A stretch of DNA of 64,000 bases, taken from the NCBI GenBank assembly GCA_964352215.1, contig CAYGRE010000003.1, positions 108,963 through 172,962 on the forward strand, in the 5' to 3' direction. The notes under the pieces are model-generated. The model was given only the letters and a program-made list of their open reading frames with translations, was not told the DNA's origin and made no database searches. This DNA is from CAWUKT01 sp964352215. GTDB taxonomy: Bacteria > Bacteroidota > Bacteroidia > J057 > JADKCL01. A program made the translations under genes and the position numbers. Below are positions 1-8,108 of the stretch, piece by piece; position 1 is the stretch's first letter, and each line of letters opens with the position of its first letter.

Positions 1-857
1 TTGGGGGCAGCTTTAGTGGCTTCTTCCTTGGCTTTAGCCTTGTTTTCATCTACCGCATCTACCGCATCTACCGCATCTACCGCATCTACCGCACCTACTG
101 AATCTCCACCCTTCCCATCTCCACCCTTCCCATCTCCAACCGCAGCATCTCCCCCCTTCCCAGCTCCAACCGCAGCAACTCCACCCGTCACCGGCCTCCG
201 CCGCATCGGCTTCCGTTTTCCACCGCCAGCTTTCACTTCACCCCCCGCCTTCGCCGCCTCAGCATCTTTCGCAGCTGCGGCCGCAGCCTTTTCAGCCTTC
301 TTCTTCGCCAGGGACACCAGCGTCTCCTCCCGAATCTCCTCTTCCTGTTTTGGACTGTACGCCCCAAAGTGATAAACCAGATTGTCCCGGTCAAATTCGC
401 TGAAGTCGTAAACCTTGGTCATAATCAGGCACTCCGTTGGGCAAACCGTGGTACAGAGGCCACAGTACATGCATTTGCCCATATCGATATCAAATACCGG
501 TAAATGCAACCGTTTGACCGTTCCGTCACTGGTTTTACCTAAATCCCCATCAGCCCGAAAGGTCTCAATGGTTATGCAATCCACCGGGCAGATCCGGGCA
601 CATTTGTCACACCCGATGCAATCTTCCGTCTCCATGTGGAGGCGATAGCGCCCCGTTTCTGGAACCGGCACCCTGGCAGCCGGATATTGAATGGTAATCG
701 GCCCTTGGTTCTGTTCGAAATAACCAGCGTCCTCTATGCCCAGAGGTTCATTGGGGCGCAGGCCTTTGCGGAGGTGCTTGGCAGAAAGCCCCATTCCCTT
801 GACCACCGTTTTGGCGGCATGGGCAATCTCACCGATATAGGTTCGTTTCTTGCTCAT
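1..857 (-). CDS. nuoI: NADH-quinone oxidoreductase subunit I, partial at left edge, with long low-complexity tail
   Basis: Peripheral-arm subunit of respiratory complex I that carries two 4Fe-4S clusters between the NADH arm and the quinone site. The two ferredoxin motifs are visible: Cys80/83/86/90/94 and Cys129/132/135/139/143, spaced as in NuoI. The ATG at 857 overlaps the nuoH stop (ATGA), so the two are translationally coupled. The conserved part ends near residue 170. After it come at least 115 more residues rich in Ala, Gly and Lys, including five AVD triplets at residues 256-270. No stop is reached before the window edge, so the full length is unknown. NuoI is usually about 150-180 residues, so the tail is an oddity. 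The ferredoxin part is certain; the tail's function is unknown. Confidence 0.93.
   Translation of the reverse strand, partial: MSKKRTYIGEIAHAAKTVVKGMGLSAKHLRKGLRPNEPLGIEDAGYFEQNQGPITIQYPAARVPVPETGRYRLHMETEDCIGCDKCARICPVDCITIETFRADGDLGKTSDGTVKRLHLPVFDIDMGKCMYCGLCTTVCPTECLIMTKVYDFSEFDRDNLVYHFGAYSPKQEEEIREETLVSLAKKKAEKAAAAAAKDAEAAKAGGEVKAGGGKRKPMRRRPVTGGVAAVGAGKGGDAAVGDGKGGDGKGGDSVGAVDAVDAVDAVDAVDENKAKAKEEATKAAP
47..100. repeat. 9-bp tandem repeat inside the nuoI tail
   Basis: Five exact copies of CATCTACCG (47-91) are followed by a degenerate sixth. On the coding strand they read Ala-Val-Asp. A related 15-bp repeat (CATCTCCACCCTTCC) follows at about 102-131 and gives Gly-Lys-Gly-Gly-Asp. The repeats are in frame and lengthen the tail of NuoI. 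Confidence 0.9.
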
Positions 858-2008
858 GGGAGGTGACCATATACTTCCAGCAACTTCCAGATACCGGAGA
901 TGATAAATAAGACAAAGGCTACCGGAGTGAGGACTTTCCAGCTGATCTTGAGCAATTGGTCAACCCGGACCCGCGGCAATGTCCACCGAATCCACATTTG
1001 TACAAATACCGCAAAGAAAGCTTTCAGAACGATCCAGAACATACCCCAGAGTGCAAATCCCCAGGTTCCCGGTGTGCCGCTGGTAAGGTAGCCGAGTTGC
1101 CAATTGCTGAACAGCTCTCCGATGGACATCTCAGCTGCGACCGCTGGATCGATGGCGGTAAAATTGGGCAAGGGAGTATTCCAGGCACCGAGGAAGACCA
1201 CCGCTGCGAGAATGCCAACCAGAAACATATTTGCGTATTCAGCCAGGAAGATGACGGCAAAACGAAATCCGGAGTATTCGACATGGAAGCCGGAGACGAG
1301 TTCGGACTCAGCTTCGGGCAGGTCAAAGGGAGAGCGGTTGCATTCTGCGAGCGAGGCAATGAAATAGATCAAATAGGCAACCAGTAAATGTGGGTAGCGG
1401 AAAACACTCCAACTCAACACTCCACCGTAGGCTGTCACATCCCAGGCTCCGAAGAAGTAGACCTTTTCCGGACTATGGAAACCCTGGAAAGCAGAGAGTT
1501 CGCCGAGGTTCAGGGTGCCAAACATCATCACCGCTGCCAACAAGGCAATCGCTGCCGGGATTTCATAGGAGATGATCTGGCTCACCGCGCGCAATGCTCC
1601 CAGAAAAGCGTATTTATTGTTGCTGCCCCAGCCCGCCATGATCAATCCGATCACATCAATAGAGACGATGGCCATCAGGTACAGCAATCCAATATTAAGA
1701 GAGGCTCCAACCACCGATGGTCCCAGGGGAATCACCGCATAGCCGGCAAAAATCGAGACGAAGATGATGATGGGGGCAAGGATGAACAGCTTTTTATCGG
1801 CTGCGGTGGGGACAATGCTTTCCTTGAATAGCAGTTTTACAATGTCGGCCACCGTTTGGAACAGACCATAAGGCCCCACTTCCATCGGACCCAATCGATC
1901 CTGTATATAAGCAGAAACCTTGCGTTCAGCATAGACCGCTCCCAAAGCGTAAGCCGCAATGAAGCCGAGAAGGATCAGAACCTGCAATATTTGAGGGAAA
2001 AATTCCAT
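854..2008 (-). CDS. nuoH: NADH-quinone oxidoreductase subunit H
   Basis: Membrane subunit of complex I that anchors the peripheral arm and helps form the quinone chamber. The 384-aa product has multiple hydrophobic helices. It has the family motifs YAERKVSAYIQDRLGP near residue 26 and the acidic loop FDLPEAESELVSGFHVEYSG near residue 230, which faces the quinone site. It is somewhat longer than usual, with an insertion around residues 175-205 before the conserved loop. It is followed directly by nuoI. The next gene upstream is murI, not nuoG, so this nuo pair is separated here from the NADH-arm genes and has its own candidate promoter at 2088. Confidence 0.95.
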   Translation of the reverse strand: MEFFPQILQVLILLGFIAAYALGAVYAERKVSAYIQDRLGPMEVGPYGLFQTVADIVKLLFKESIVPTAADKKLFILAPIIIFVSIFAGYAVIPLGPSVVGASLNIGLLYLMAIVSIDVIGLIMAGWGSNNKYAFLGALRAVSQIISYEIPAAIALLAAVMMFGTLNLGELSAFQGFHSPEKVYFFGAWDVTAYGGVLSWSVFRYPHLLVAYLIYFIASLAECNRSPFDLPEAESELVSGFHVEYSGFRFAVIFLAEYANMFLVGILAAVVFLGAWNTPLPNFTAIDPAVAAEMSIGELFSNWQLGYLTSGTPGTWGFALWGMFWIVLKAFFAVFVQMWIRWTLPRVRVDQLLKISWKVLTPVAFVLFIISGIWKLLEVYGHLP

Positions 2009-2087
2009 TGCCTACCTCGTAGAATCTGGGTCGCCCATATAACTCCCGTACTCCGGGGATGTTCGTCATGAGCCCTTCAAATTCCGG

Positions 2088-2095
2088 CAAATATA
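2088..2095 (-). promoter_or_regulatory. Candidate -7 box for nuoH-nuoI
   Basis: Minus-strand TATATTTG matches the Bacteroidota -7 consensus TAnnTTTG, 80 bp before the nuoH ATG in the murI-nuoH gap. No clear TTTG -33 box is seen. Confidence 0.45.
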
Positions 2096-2162
2096 CATAT
2101 AAAGGCTTGGAAAGGAGCTCTTTTAGGGGGGAATGAAGTGGAACGGCCAGGGAGATCATGGA

Positions 2163-2969
2163 TCAATGCTTCTCGAACTCCATATGTTCTACCACATCCA
2201 ATAACCCCAGGTACTCTGTTACCGCCACTTGCATCTGCTTCGTTTCTCCGGTAGCAAGAAACTTTCGCACCGGCACTTCCTCTCCCTGGTTATCCAGGCC
2301 ATTCCTTTCCAGTCGGTATTTCAGATGGCTCGCGACCGACGGTGCAGGATCAATCAAATGCACCACCTTCCCAGCGATTTTCTCAATTACCCCCCGTACA
2401 AACGGGTAATGCGTACACCCCAATACAAAGGTATCGGCACCTTTGTCAAGCATCGGCTGCAAGATTCCACGCAACAACTCTTCCGTCACCGCCGCCTCTA
2501 CGGCTCCGACTTCGATCAACTCCACCAAGCCCAGGCAGGGATCCTCCAGGATATCCACCTCATACCCATAGCGCTGCATCAGGTCCGCGTACCGCGGACT
2601 GCTAAAGGTGGCCCGGGTGGCCAGCACCCCAATCACCCCGCTCCGGGTCGCAGACACGGCTGGCTTCACCGCCGGCTCCATCCCCAGGATGGGGACATCC
2701 GGCCAGGTCCCCCGCAAAAGGTTGATCGCGGCTGCGGTTGCCGTATTGCAAGCCACCACGATGGCTTTGCAACCCTGCTCCAATAAATATTGGCAGATCT
2801 CCAAAGAAAAAGCCCGGATGTCCTCCAGGCTTTTAGGCCCGTAAGGCATACGGGCAGTATCTCCTATGTAGATCAGTGATTCCGAAGGCAGCGTATCCAG
2901 AACAGCGCGTACCAGGGTCAATCCCCCCATGCCACTGTCAAATATTCCAATTGGATCGTTGCGCTTCAT
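2163..2969 (-). CDS. murI: Glutamate racemase
   Basis: Makes D-glutamate from L-glutamate for peptidoglycan stem peptides, in the cytosol. The 268-aa length is usual. The N-terminal IGIFDSGMGGLT contains the conserved Asp11-Ser12. The two catalytic cysteines are in VVACNTATAA (Cys74) and LGCTHYPF (Cys185). It lies 14 bp downstream of the last ompH gene, in the uppS-bamA-ompH run. The murI-ompH-bamA-uppS order is conserved in Bacteroidota. Confidence 0.96.
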   Translation of the reverse strand: MKRNDPIGIFDSGMGGLTLVRAVLDTLPSESLIYIGDTARMPYGPKSLEDIRAFSLEICQYLLEQGCKAIVVACNTATAAAINLLRGTWPDVPILGMEPAVKPAVSATRSGVIGVLATRATFSSPRYADLMQRYGYEVDILEDPCLGLVELIEVGAVEAAVTEELLRGILQPMLDKGADTFVLGCTHYPFVRGVIEKIAGKVVHLIDPAPSVASHLKYRLERNGLDNQGEEVPVRKFLATGETKQMQVAVTEYLGLLDVVEHMEFEKH

Positions 2970-2983
2970 CCGGCACCGACCAG

Positions 2984-3526
2984 TTATTCTTCAGTCTGAA
3001 TACCGAGCTTTTTTGCAATTTTTTCGGTGCAGTCACTGGCTTCAGAGCCATAGAGGATGGTAGGGATACCAGAGCCCATAGCATTGTTAAGGATATAGGT
3101 ATAACCATTTTCCTTAGCGACTTCATCGATTTTTTCTTGCATCTTCTTCTGGATCGGATCCAGAAGTTGCATCCGTCTTTTGAACAGCGCATCTTCGGCC
3201 TGCTTCAAACCTTGCTGTACTTCAGCCTGGAGCTTTTCCAATTCCTGTGCGGGAATCTGGAGCTGCTCATCGGTAAACTTGCCGGACTCACGGGCTTCCA
3301 TGAATTCCATCAGCTTGGACTGATAATACTTTTGCTTGATCTCAAGTTGTTCGAGGAGCTTCTCCTCCATTGTCTTGAGTTGTTTTTCCATTTCCTGAGT
3401 CTCAGGCATGTAAACCAGGATCAGTTCGACATTGGTGTAGCCGATTTTTGTTTGTGCTTTCGCAGCAAAGAAACCGACCGCCATCAGGACCAGGAATAGT
3501 GATATTCGCTTCATAAGGAATTTCAT
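2984..3526 (-). CDS. OmpH/Skp-family periplasmic chaperone, copy 1
   Basis: Skp/OmpH proteins are periplasmic holdases that carry unfolded barrels to BamA. The 180-aa product has a signal peptide (cleavage near FFAAKAQ), the family start KIGYTNVELILVYMPE, a long charged coiled coil over about residues 45-125, and a C-terminal strand region ending in KLGIQTEE. Its opening is nearly the same as that of the next copy upstream, suggesting a local duplication. A second Met at codon 5 is an alternative start. It sits 14 bp from both the next ompH and murI. Confidence 0.9.
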   Translation of the reverse strand: MKFLMKRISLFLVLMAVGFFAAKAQTKIGYTNVELILVYMPETQEMEKQLKTMEEKLLEQLEIKQKYYQSKLMEFMEARESGKFTDEQLQIPAQELEKLQAEVQQGLKQAEDALFKRRMQLLDPIQKKMQEKIDEVAKENGYTYILNNAMGSGIPTILYGSEASDCTEKIAKKLGIQTEE

Positions 3527-3540
3527 TGGGTTTCCTGGGA

Positions 3541-4077
3541 TTATTCAGTTGGCATTTTCATGCCGAGTTTGGTAAAGAGAGCAGCGGTGATGTCCGCTTC
3601 TTCAGGGCCGAACAGAATCGTAGAGACCCCGGCACTGGTAGTCTGGTTCAGGATATAGTCATAGCTCTTTTCTGCAGCAATGCCGTCGATGGCATCCTGG
3701 AGCTTTTTCAGTACAGGCTCAAGGAGGGTCTGCTGTTTTCCAACAAGCTCTTCCTCGGATTTTGCGGCCAGTTTCTGAACTTCCCCGTCCAGCTTCATAA
3801 GCTCATCTTCAAGGCCCTTGAGTTCAGCTTCAGGTGCGCCTTGCTCCTTGCGGGAAAGGTACTCCTGGTACTTTTGCTTGACATAGTCATCCTTGACCTT
3901 GAGGCGTTTGGTCAACTGGCCCTGGTAGGTTTCAAGTTGCTTTTGCATAGCCTTAAATTCAGGCATATAGGCAAGTACAAACTCGACATTGGTGTAGCCG
4001 ATTTTGCTCTGGGCATTGACTTGAAAAGCAGTAAATGCGGCAAAAAACAGTACCGCTATGTAGGCTTTAATCTTCAT
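3541..4077 (-). CDS. OmpH/Skp-family periplasmic chaperone, copy 2
   Basis: Periplasmic holdase of the Skp family, 178 aa. It has a clean signal peptide (MKIKAYIAVLFFAAFTAFQVNAQ), then SKIGYTNVEFVLAYMPE, almost identical to the start of copy 1, and a charged helical arm over about residues 40-125. The C-terminal GVSTILFGPEEADIT parallels copy 1. It lies between two other ompH genes in the bamA operon, so the three products probably work together as trimers or mixed trimers; the mixing is inference. Confidence 0.9.
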   Translation of the reverse strand: MKIKAYIAVLFFAAFTAFQVNAQSKIGYTNVEFVLAYMPEFKAMQKQLETYQGQLTKRLKVKDDYVKQKYQEYLSRKEQGAPEAELKGLEDELMKLDGEVQKLAAKSEEELVGKQQTLLEPVLKKLQDAIDGIAAEKSYDYILNQTTSAGVSTILFGPEEADITAALFTKLGMKMPTE

Positions 4078-4135
4078 CTTGAATCAAATTTGGTCGAAAA
4101 ACAGGGTATGAAATTGTGTAGGTATAAAAGGTCAA

Positions 4136-4651
4136 TTACTTAATACCCAGTCGGGTCATGACCTCATCGGTTTTGTCAAATACGGCATTGGTATACAACA
4201 TGCCTGAGTTACCGGATTTGTCAAAGATCACATCCAGACGACGTTCTTTGGCCATTTCTTCAACGGCAGCAAAAATCTTGTCCTGAACCGGGCGGATCTT
4301 TTCATCCTGTACTTTATAGAGTTCTCCTTCGTAGCCGAACTTATCTTTTTTGAACTCCTTGGCCTTACGCTCTTCAGCATAGATGGCTTCCTGGCGTTGC
4401 TTTTTTACGTCCTCGGAAAGGAGCACTTCTTCCGCCTGGTAGTCCCGGTACATCTGTTCGATTCGGGCGTGCATCTCCTCCAATTCTTTTTGCCAGCGCT
4501 GAGAAAGGCTTTCAATTTCTTGCTGGGCTGTGCTGTATTCGTCCATTTGCTCCAAGATGTACTGCGTGTCGACGTAGGCAAATTTTTGTGCCTGTACGAC
4601 TCCAGTGAAAAATGTAAAGCTAAGAAGGACGATGGCAACAAGTTTTTTCAT
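4136..4651 (-). CDS. OmpH/Skp-family periplasmic chaperone, copy 3
   Basis: Skp-family holdase, 171 aa, the copy nearest bamA (21-bp gap). The signal peptide ends at GVVQAQ and is followed by KFAYVDTQYILEQMDEY and a long Glu/Lys/Gln-rich coiled coil. The end, DVIFDKSGNSGMLYTNAVFDKTDEV, is the standard OmpH tail. It is more diverged from copies 1 and 2 than they are from each other, so it is probably the ancestral second copy, with copies 1 and 2 the product of a later duplication (inference). Confidence 0.92.
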   Translation of the reverse strand: MKKLVAIVLLSFTFFTGVVQAQKFAYVDTQYILEQMDEYSTAQQEIESLSQRWQKELEEMHARIEQMYRDYQAEEVLLSEDVKKQRQEAIYAEERKAKEFKKDKFGYEGELYKVQDEKIRPVQDKIFAAVEEMAKERRLDVIFDKSGNSGMLYTNAVFDKTDEVMTRLGIK

Positions 4652-4672
4652 GTTGATTTTGTCTGTGTGTGT

Positions 4673-7192
4673 TTAGAATTCTTGTCCGATGATAAAGGTG
4701 AACTGACTGCCGTGGCGGGTTGGGGAAGAGGGGACGACTTTGTCAAAGCCATATCCCCAGTCAACTCCCAGGAGTCCTACCATTGGCAACATCACCCGAA
4801 CTCCAACCCCGGCGGAACGCTTCAATTCAAAAGGTTTGAATGATTCGAAGCCCAGCCAGGAATTTCCTGCTTCTGCGAAGCCAAGCACCCAGATAGGAGC
4901 AGCCTGGTTCAGAGAAATAGGATAGCGAAGTTCTAAAATGTATTTGTTCAGAATGTTCCCCCCAACTGATTGGGTACTTTCACCGCCGCCAGCAGGACGC
5001 GGACCGATGGAATTGTCAGGGTAACCACGCATACCGATGTATTCCCAGCCATAGAAGTTGAACTGGCCGAGACCACTACCACCGAGGTAGTAACGTTCAA
5101 ATGGGGAAATACCGTAGTCTTCATTGTATCCACCCAGGTATCCGATCTGCACCTTGGGACGCAGAACGAGGTTTTTGGCAAGTTCAAAGTAGAAGTCACC
5201 GGTAAATGACCACTTGTGGTATTCGAGGAATTTAAACTTTTCTGCGTCAGAGATTTCGTTGTAGTCTTTGCCGTTGACCAGGCTGAAAGGAGGGGTTGCT
5301 TCCACTGAGAAGGTCACCCGTGATCCTGAGCGGGGGTAGATGGGGGCATCTACACTGGTACGGTCAATGGTTTGACGCAGGGAAATGATATTGATAAAGG
5401 CATCGTCAAAGTCCAGGGCCGTAAAGGCCAGGTTACCATTTCTGATGTCATAGTACTTGTAAGAGAGGGAGGTCATGGAACGGAAGAAGTCATCCGGCCA
5501 CTTCATGCGCTTACCGTAGTCAAATCCACCACCAATGGTTTTCATGCTGAATCCAGTGGTAGGGCTCTGGTTGACGGTATAATAAACGCTTGATCCGAGA
5601 GAGTTAGGCTTCTTGCCACCCAGCCAGGGCTCCAGGAAGGAGAGGCTGTAGTTTTGCCAACCCACACCGTTCATCTGAACTGCGAGGTTCAGCCTCTGGC
5701 CATCACCAGCTGGAATCGGGTTCCAGGCGCCTTTTTTGAAGAATTTCTTGGTAGAGAAATTGTTGAACCCGAGCTGGACCGTACCTACGAATCCACCACC
5801 GACGACGTTGCCGTCGAGGTCACGGATCTGGCCACCCCAACCTCCTTGAATCTGCAATTGATCCGAAGGCTTTTCCTCTACGATATACTTGATGTCCACC
5901 GTACCCTTGACTGGGTCAGGGATAGGGATCATTTGCAGGGTTTCCTGGTTGAAGTAACCCAGATTGAGGATTTCACGCTGGGAACGGATCAGGTCCGCAC
6001 GGCTGAACTTCTGACCGGGTATGGTCCTCAGTTCCCGCAGAATTACATAATCACTGGTCTTGGTATTGCCCTCAATGATGATCTTGCGAATCGTTGCCTG
6101 AGGCCCTTCGAAAAGACGCAACTCCAGGTCGATGGAATCACCTACCACTGCAACCTCGACGGGTTGCACATTGAAAAACAGGTAGCCATCGTCAAGGTAG
6201 AGACCGGAAATATCCCGGCCGGTCATGTCCCCGTTCAGTTTGCGATCGAGGAGAGCACTGTTGTAGATGTCACCTTTTTCAATCCCCAGAATACTGCGCA
6301 GAGAGTCGGCAGTGTATTTATAGTTGCCGGAGAAGTCGATGTTGCGGATGAAGTATTGGGTGCCTTCATATACCTTAACGTCGACGTCAACCGTCTTTTC
6401 GTCGTAATCGTAGAAAGTATCAGAGACGATTTCAGCATCGCGGTAACCGTTTTCCCGGTAGAAGTCGATCAGGTTCGTCTTGGACTCGTCCATCTTCTTC
6501 TTGAGGTACTTCGACTTGGCCCACAGGCGCCACCACTTCTTTTCCTTCAGCTGCTTCATCTTCTTCTTGAGACGCTTGTCACTGAAGTCCTGGTTGCCGG
6601 CAATCTTGATCTCGTGAATTTTGATCTTATCCCCCTTGTTCACCGTAATGGCAAGGCGCTTTTTGCCTTTTACCAAGGGGTCATCCACCAACTCATACTC
6701 TGCGCTGGTCTTCAGGAAAGACTTTTCCATGAAGTAATTCTGGATGATCCGGTCAGAGCGCTTCCGCTTTTCAGGTGTCCAGATCCGACCATTGATGAAA
6801 TTCATCTTTTCGATCAGGTCATCCTTCTGACTCTTGCTACAATTGGTAAAAGTGAAGGAGACCACGGTTGGACGTTCCGTGACTTTGATCAGGAGGAAGA
6901 CCTTGTCATCAACAATATTATCGACCGTGATGTCGATGTCATCAAAAATATTTTTTTCCCAGAGCTTGTGGATGGCATCGGCCAGTTCCGGTCCAGGCAA
7001 AGTTACCTGATCGCCCAGGGAAAGTCCTGAACTCAATATCACTGCATTCTTCGTTGCTTGCTGATTGCCCTCAACGTCAAGACCTTGGATGGTATAGACA
7101 GTAGGAGAGCCAAGGTCGAAGTTGACCTGGGCCTGGAGGGCGGTTGCGGAAAGCAGGAAGAAGAAAATTATCTGGATCGTTCTTCTCATCAT
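4673..7192 (-). CDS. bamA: Outer membrane protein assembly factor BamA
   Basis: Core of the BAM complex, which folds and inserts outer membrane beta-barrels. The 839-aa product has a signal peptide (LLSATALQAQ), POTRA domains over about residues 30-430 (e.g. YTIQGLDVEGNQQATKNAV at the start), and a C-terminal 16-strand barrel with the YPRSGSRVTFSVE strand and a terminal strand ending in aromatic Phe (IIGQEF). The ATG overlaps the uppS stop by 4 bp. Skp-like chaperone genes follow directly. Confidence 0.95.
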   Translation of the reverse strand: MMRRTIQIIFFFLLSATALQAQVNFDLGSPTVYTIQGLDVEGNQQATKNAVILSSGLSLGDQVTLPGPELADAIHKLWEKNIFDDIDITVDNIVDDKVFLLIKVTERPTVVSFTFTNCSKSQKDDLIEKMNFINGRIWTPEKRKRSDRIIQNYFMEKSFLKTSAEYELVDDPLVKGKKRLAITVNKGDKIKIHEIKIAGNQDFSDKRLKKKMKQLKEKKWWRLWAKSKYLKKKMDESKTNLIDFYRENGYRDAEIVSDTFYDYDEKTVDVDVKVYEGTQYFIRNIDFSGNYKYTADSLRSILGIEKGDIYNSALLDRKLNGDMTGRDISGLYLDDGYLFFNVQPVEVAVVGDSIDLELRLFEGPQATIRKIIIEGNTKTSDYVILRELRTIPGQKFSRADLIRSQREILNLGYFNQETLQMIPIPDPVKGTVDIKYIVEEKPSDQLQIQGGWGGQIRDLDGNVVGGGFVGTVQLGFNNFSTKKFFKKGAWNPIPAGDGQRLNLAVQMNGVGWQNYSLSFLEPWLGGKKPNSLGSSVYYTVNQSPTTGFSMKTIGGGFDYGKRMKWPDDFFRSMTSLSYKYYDIRNGNLAFTALDFDDAFINIISLRQTIDRTSVDAPIYPRSGSRVTFSVEATPPFSLVNGKDYNEISDAEKFKFLEYHKWSFTGDFYFELAKNLVLRPKVQIGYLGGYNEDYGISPFERYYLGGSGLGQFNFYGWEYIGMRGYPDNSIGPRPAGGGESTQSVGGNILNKYILELRYPISLNQAAPIWVLGFAEAGNSWLGFESFKPFELKRSAGVGVRVMLPMVGLLGVDWGYGFDKVVPSSPTRHGSQFTFIIGQEF

Positions 7193-7935
7193 GTAATAAT
7201 TTGTTCGGAAATCATTCCAAATCTCCTTTCCCGACTCTGGTAATCGACGATTGCTGCATAGAGGTCTTCACGGCTGAAGTCCGGCCAGAACTTCTCGGTG
7301 ATGTAAATTTCAGCATAAGCCAACTCCCAAAGAAGGAAGTTTGAAATGCGAAACTCTCCTGATGTGCGAATCATCAATTCAGGGTCAGGCAGGTAATGGG
7401 TACTCATCTGTGAACGAAGATCTTGTTCCGTGATCTCTCCCGGCTTCAGTTCTCCACGCTGGGCCTTCTCTGCAATTTTGTTAACAGCACTCAATATGTC
7501 CGACCGTCCACCATAACTCAGGGCAAGGGTCAGGGTCAAACCTGTATTGTCCTTAGTGAGTTCCATGCTCTTCATGAGCTCCCGGTGAGGGCGGCGAGGC
7601 AAGTCATCCAAATGTCCAATCGCCCGCAGCCGGATATTATTTTCCAGCAACAACGGGGTCTCTTTTCGAATGGTATTGACCAACAACTCCATGAGCGCCA
7701 GAACTTCCGTCTTAGGTCGCTTCCAGTTTTCTGTCGAGAAGGTGTAAAGCGTGACATAACCCAATTTGAGTTCTACTCCCGCTTCGATCACTTCCCGGAC
7801 AGCACGCAAAGCTTCCCGGTGGCCGAAAATACGCCGATTACCCTTCTGCCTGGCCCACCTCCCATTGCCGTCCATGATAATGGCGACATGTTGAGGAAGA
7901 GCCTGCAAATCTATATTTTCTTTAATGCTTTCCAT
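7189..7935 (-). CDS. uppS: Isoprenyl transferase (undecaprenyl diphosphate synthase)
   Basis: Extends farnesyl diphosphate with isopentenyl diphosphate to make the C55 lipid carrier for wall and surface polysaccharide synthesis. The 248-aa product has the signature HVAIIMDGNGRWA with catalytic Asp22, then GNRRIFGH, and the C-terminal LMIRTSGEFRISNFLLWELAYAE block. It is the first gene of the run towards bamA, ompH and murI. The 4-bp overlap with bamA indicates coupling. Confidence 0.96.
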   Translation of the reverse strand: MESIKENIDLQALPQHVAIIMDGNGRWARQKGNRRIFGHREALRAVREVIEAGVELKLGYVTLYTFSTENWKRPKTEVLALMELLVNTIRKETPLLLENNIRLRAIGHLDDLPRRPHRELMKSMELTKDNTGLTLTLALSYGGRSDILSAVNKIAEKAQRGELKPGEITEQDLRSQMSTHYLPDPELMIRTSGEFRISNFLLWELAYAEIYITEKFWPDFSREDLYAAIVDYQSRERRFGMISEQIIT

Positions 7936-7993
7936 TGGGAAAAACAGAAGCGCAATTTACGAAAGTTCCTGCACAATTACATGCAAAGACCTG

Positions 7994-8029
7994 AACACTG
8001 AGGCATACCTTTTAGCCTTTTTCAGTGTT
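7994..8029 (-). other. Stem-loop upstream of uppS
   Basis: AACACTGA (7994-8001) pairs with TCAGTGTT (8022-8029), with an inner GGC/GCC pairing and a bulge of T residues. It lies in the probable 5' leader of uppS. It could be a leader structure or a weak secondary terminator for porG; the sequence alone does not decide. Confidence 0.3.
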
Positions 8030-8054
8030 TACTTCCCATTCCTGTAAAAACAAA

Positions 8055-8083
8055 GAGCGTATTGGCTCTTAACCAATACGCTC
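8055..8083 (-). terminator. Intrinsic terminator after porG
   Basis: Perfect 11-bp stem GAGCGTATTGG / CCAATACGCTC with a 7-nt loop, followed on the minus strand by a T-rich run (TTTGTTTTTACAGG). It is 26 bp past the porG stop and separates porG from the uppS operon. Confidence 0.85.
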
Positions 8084-8108
8084 CTCGTTTAGAGATAGTA
8101 TATATTTC

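Noticed and set aside
5654..7030. 458-aa plus-strand frame opposite bamA
   Set aside because: It is the antisense reading of a highly conserved BamA gene; no homology or start signal.
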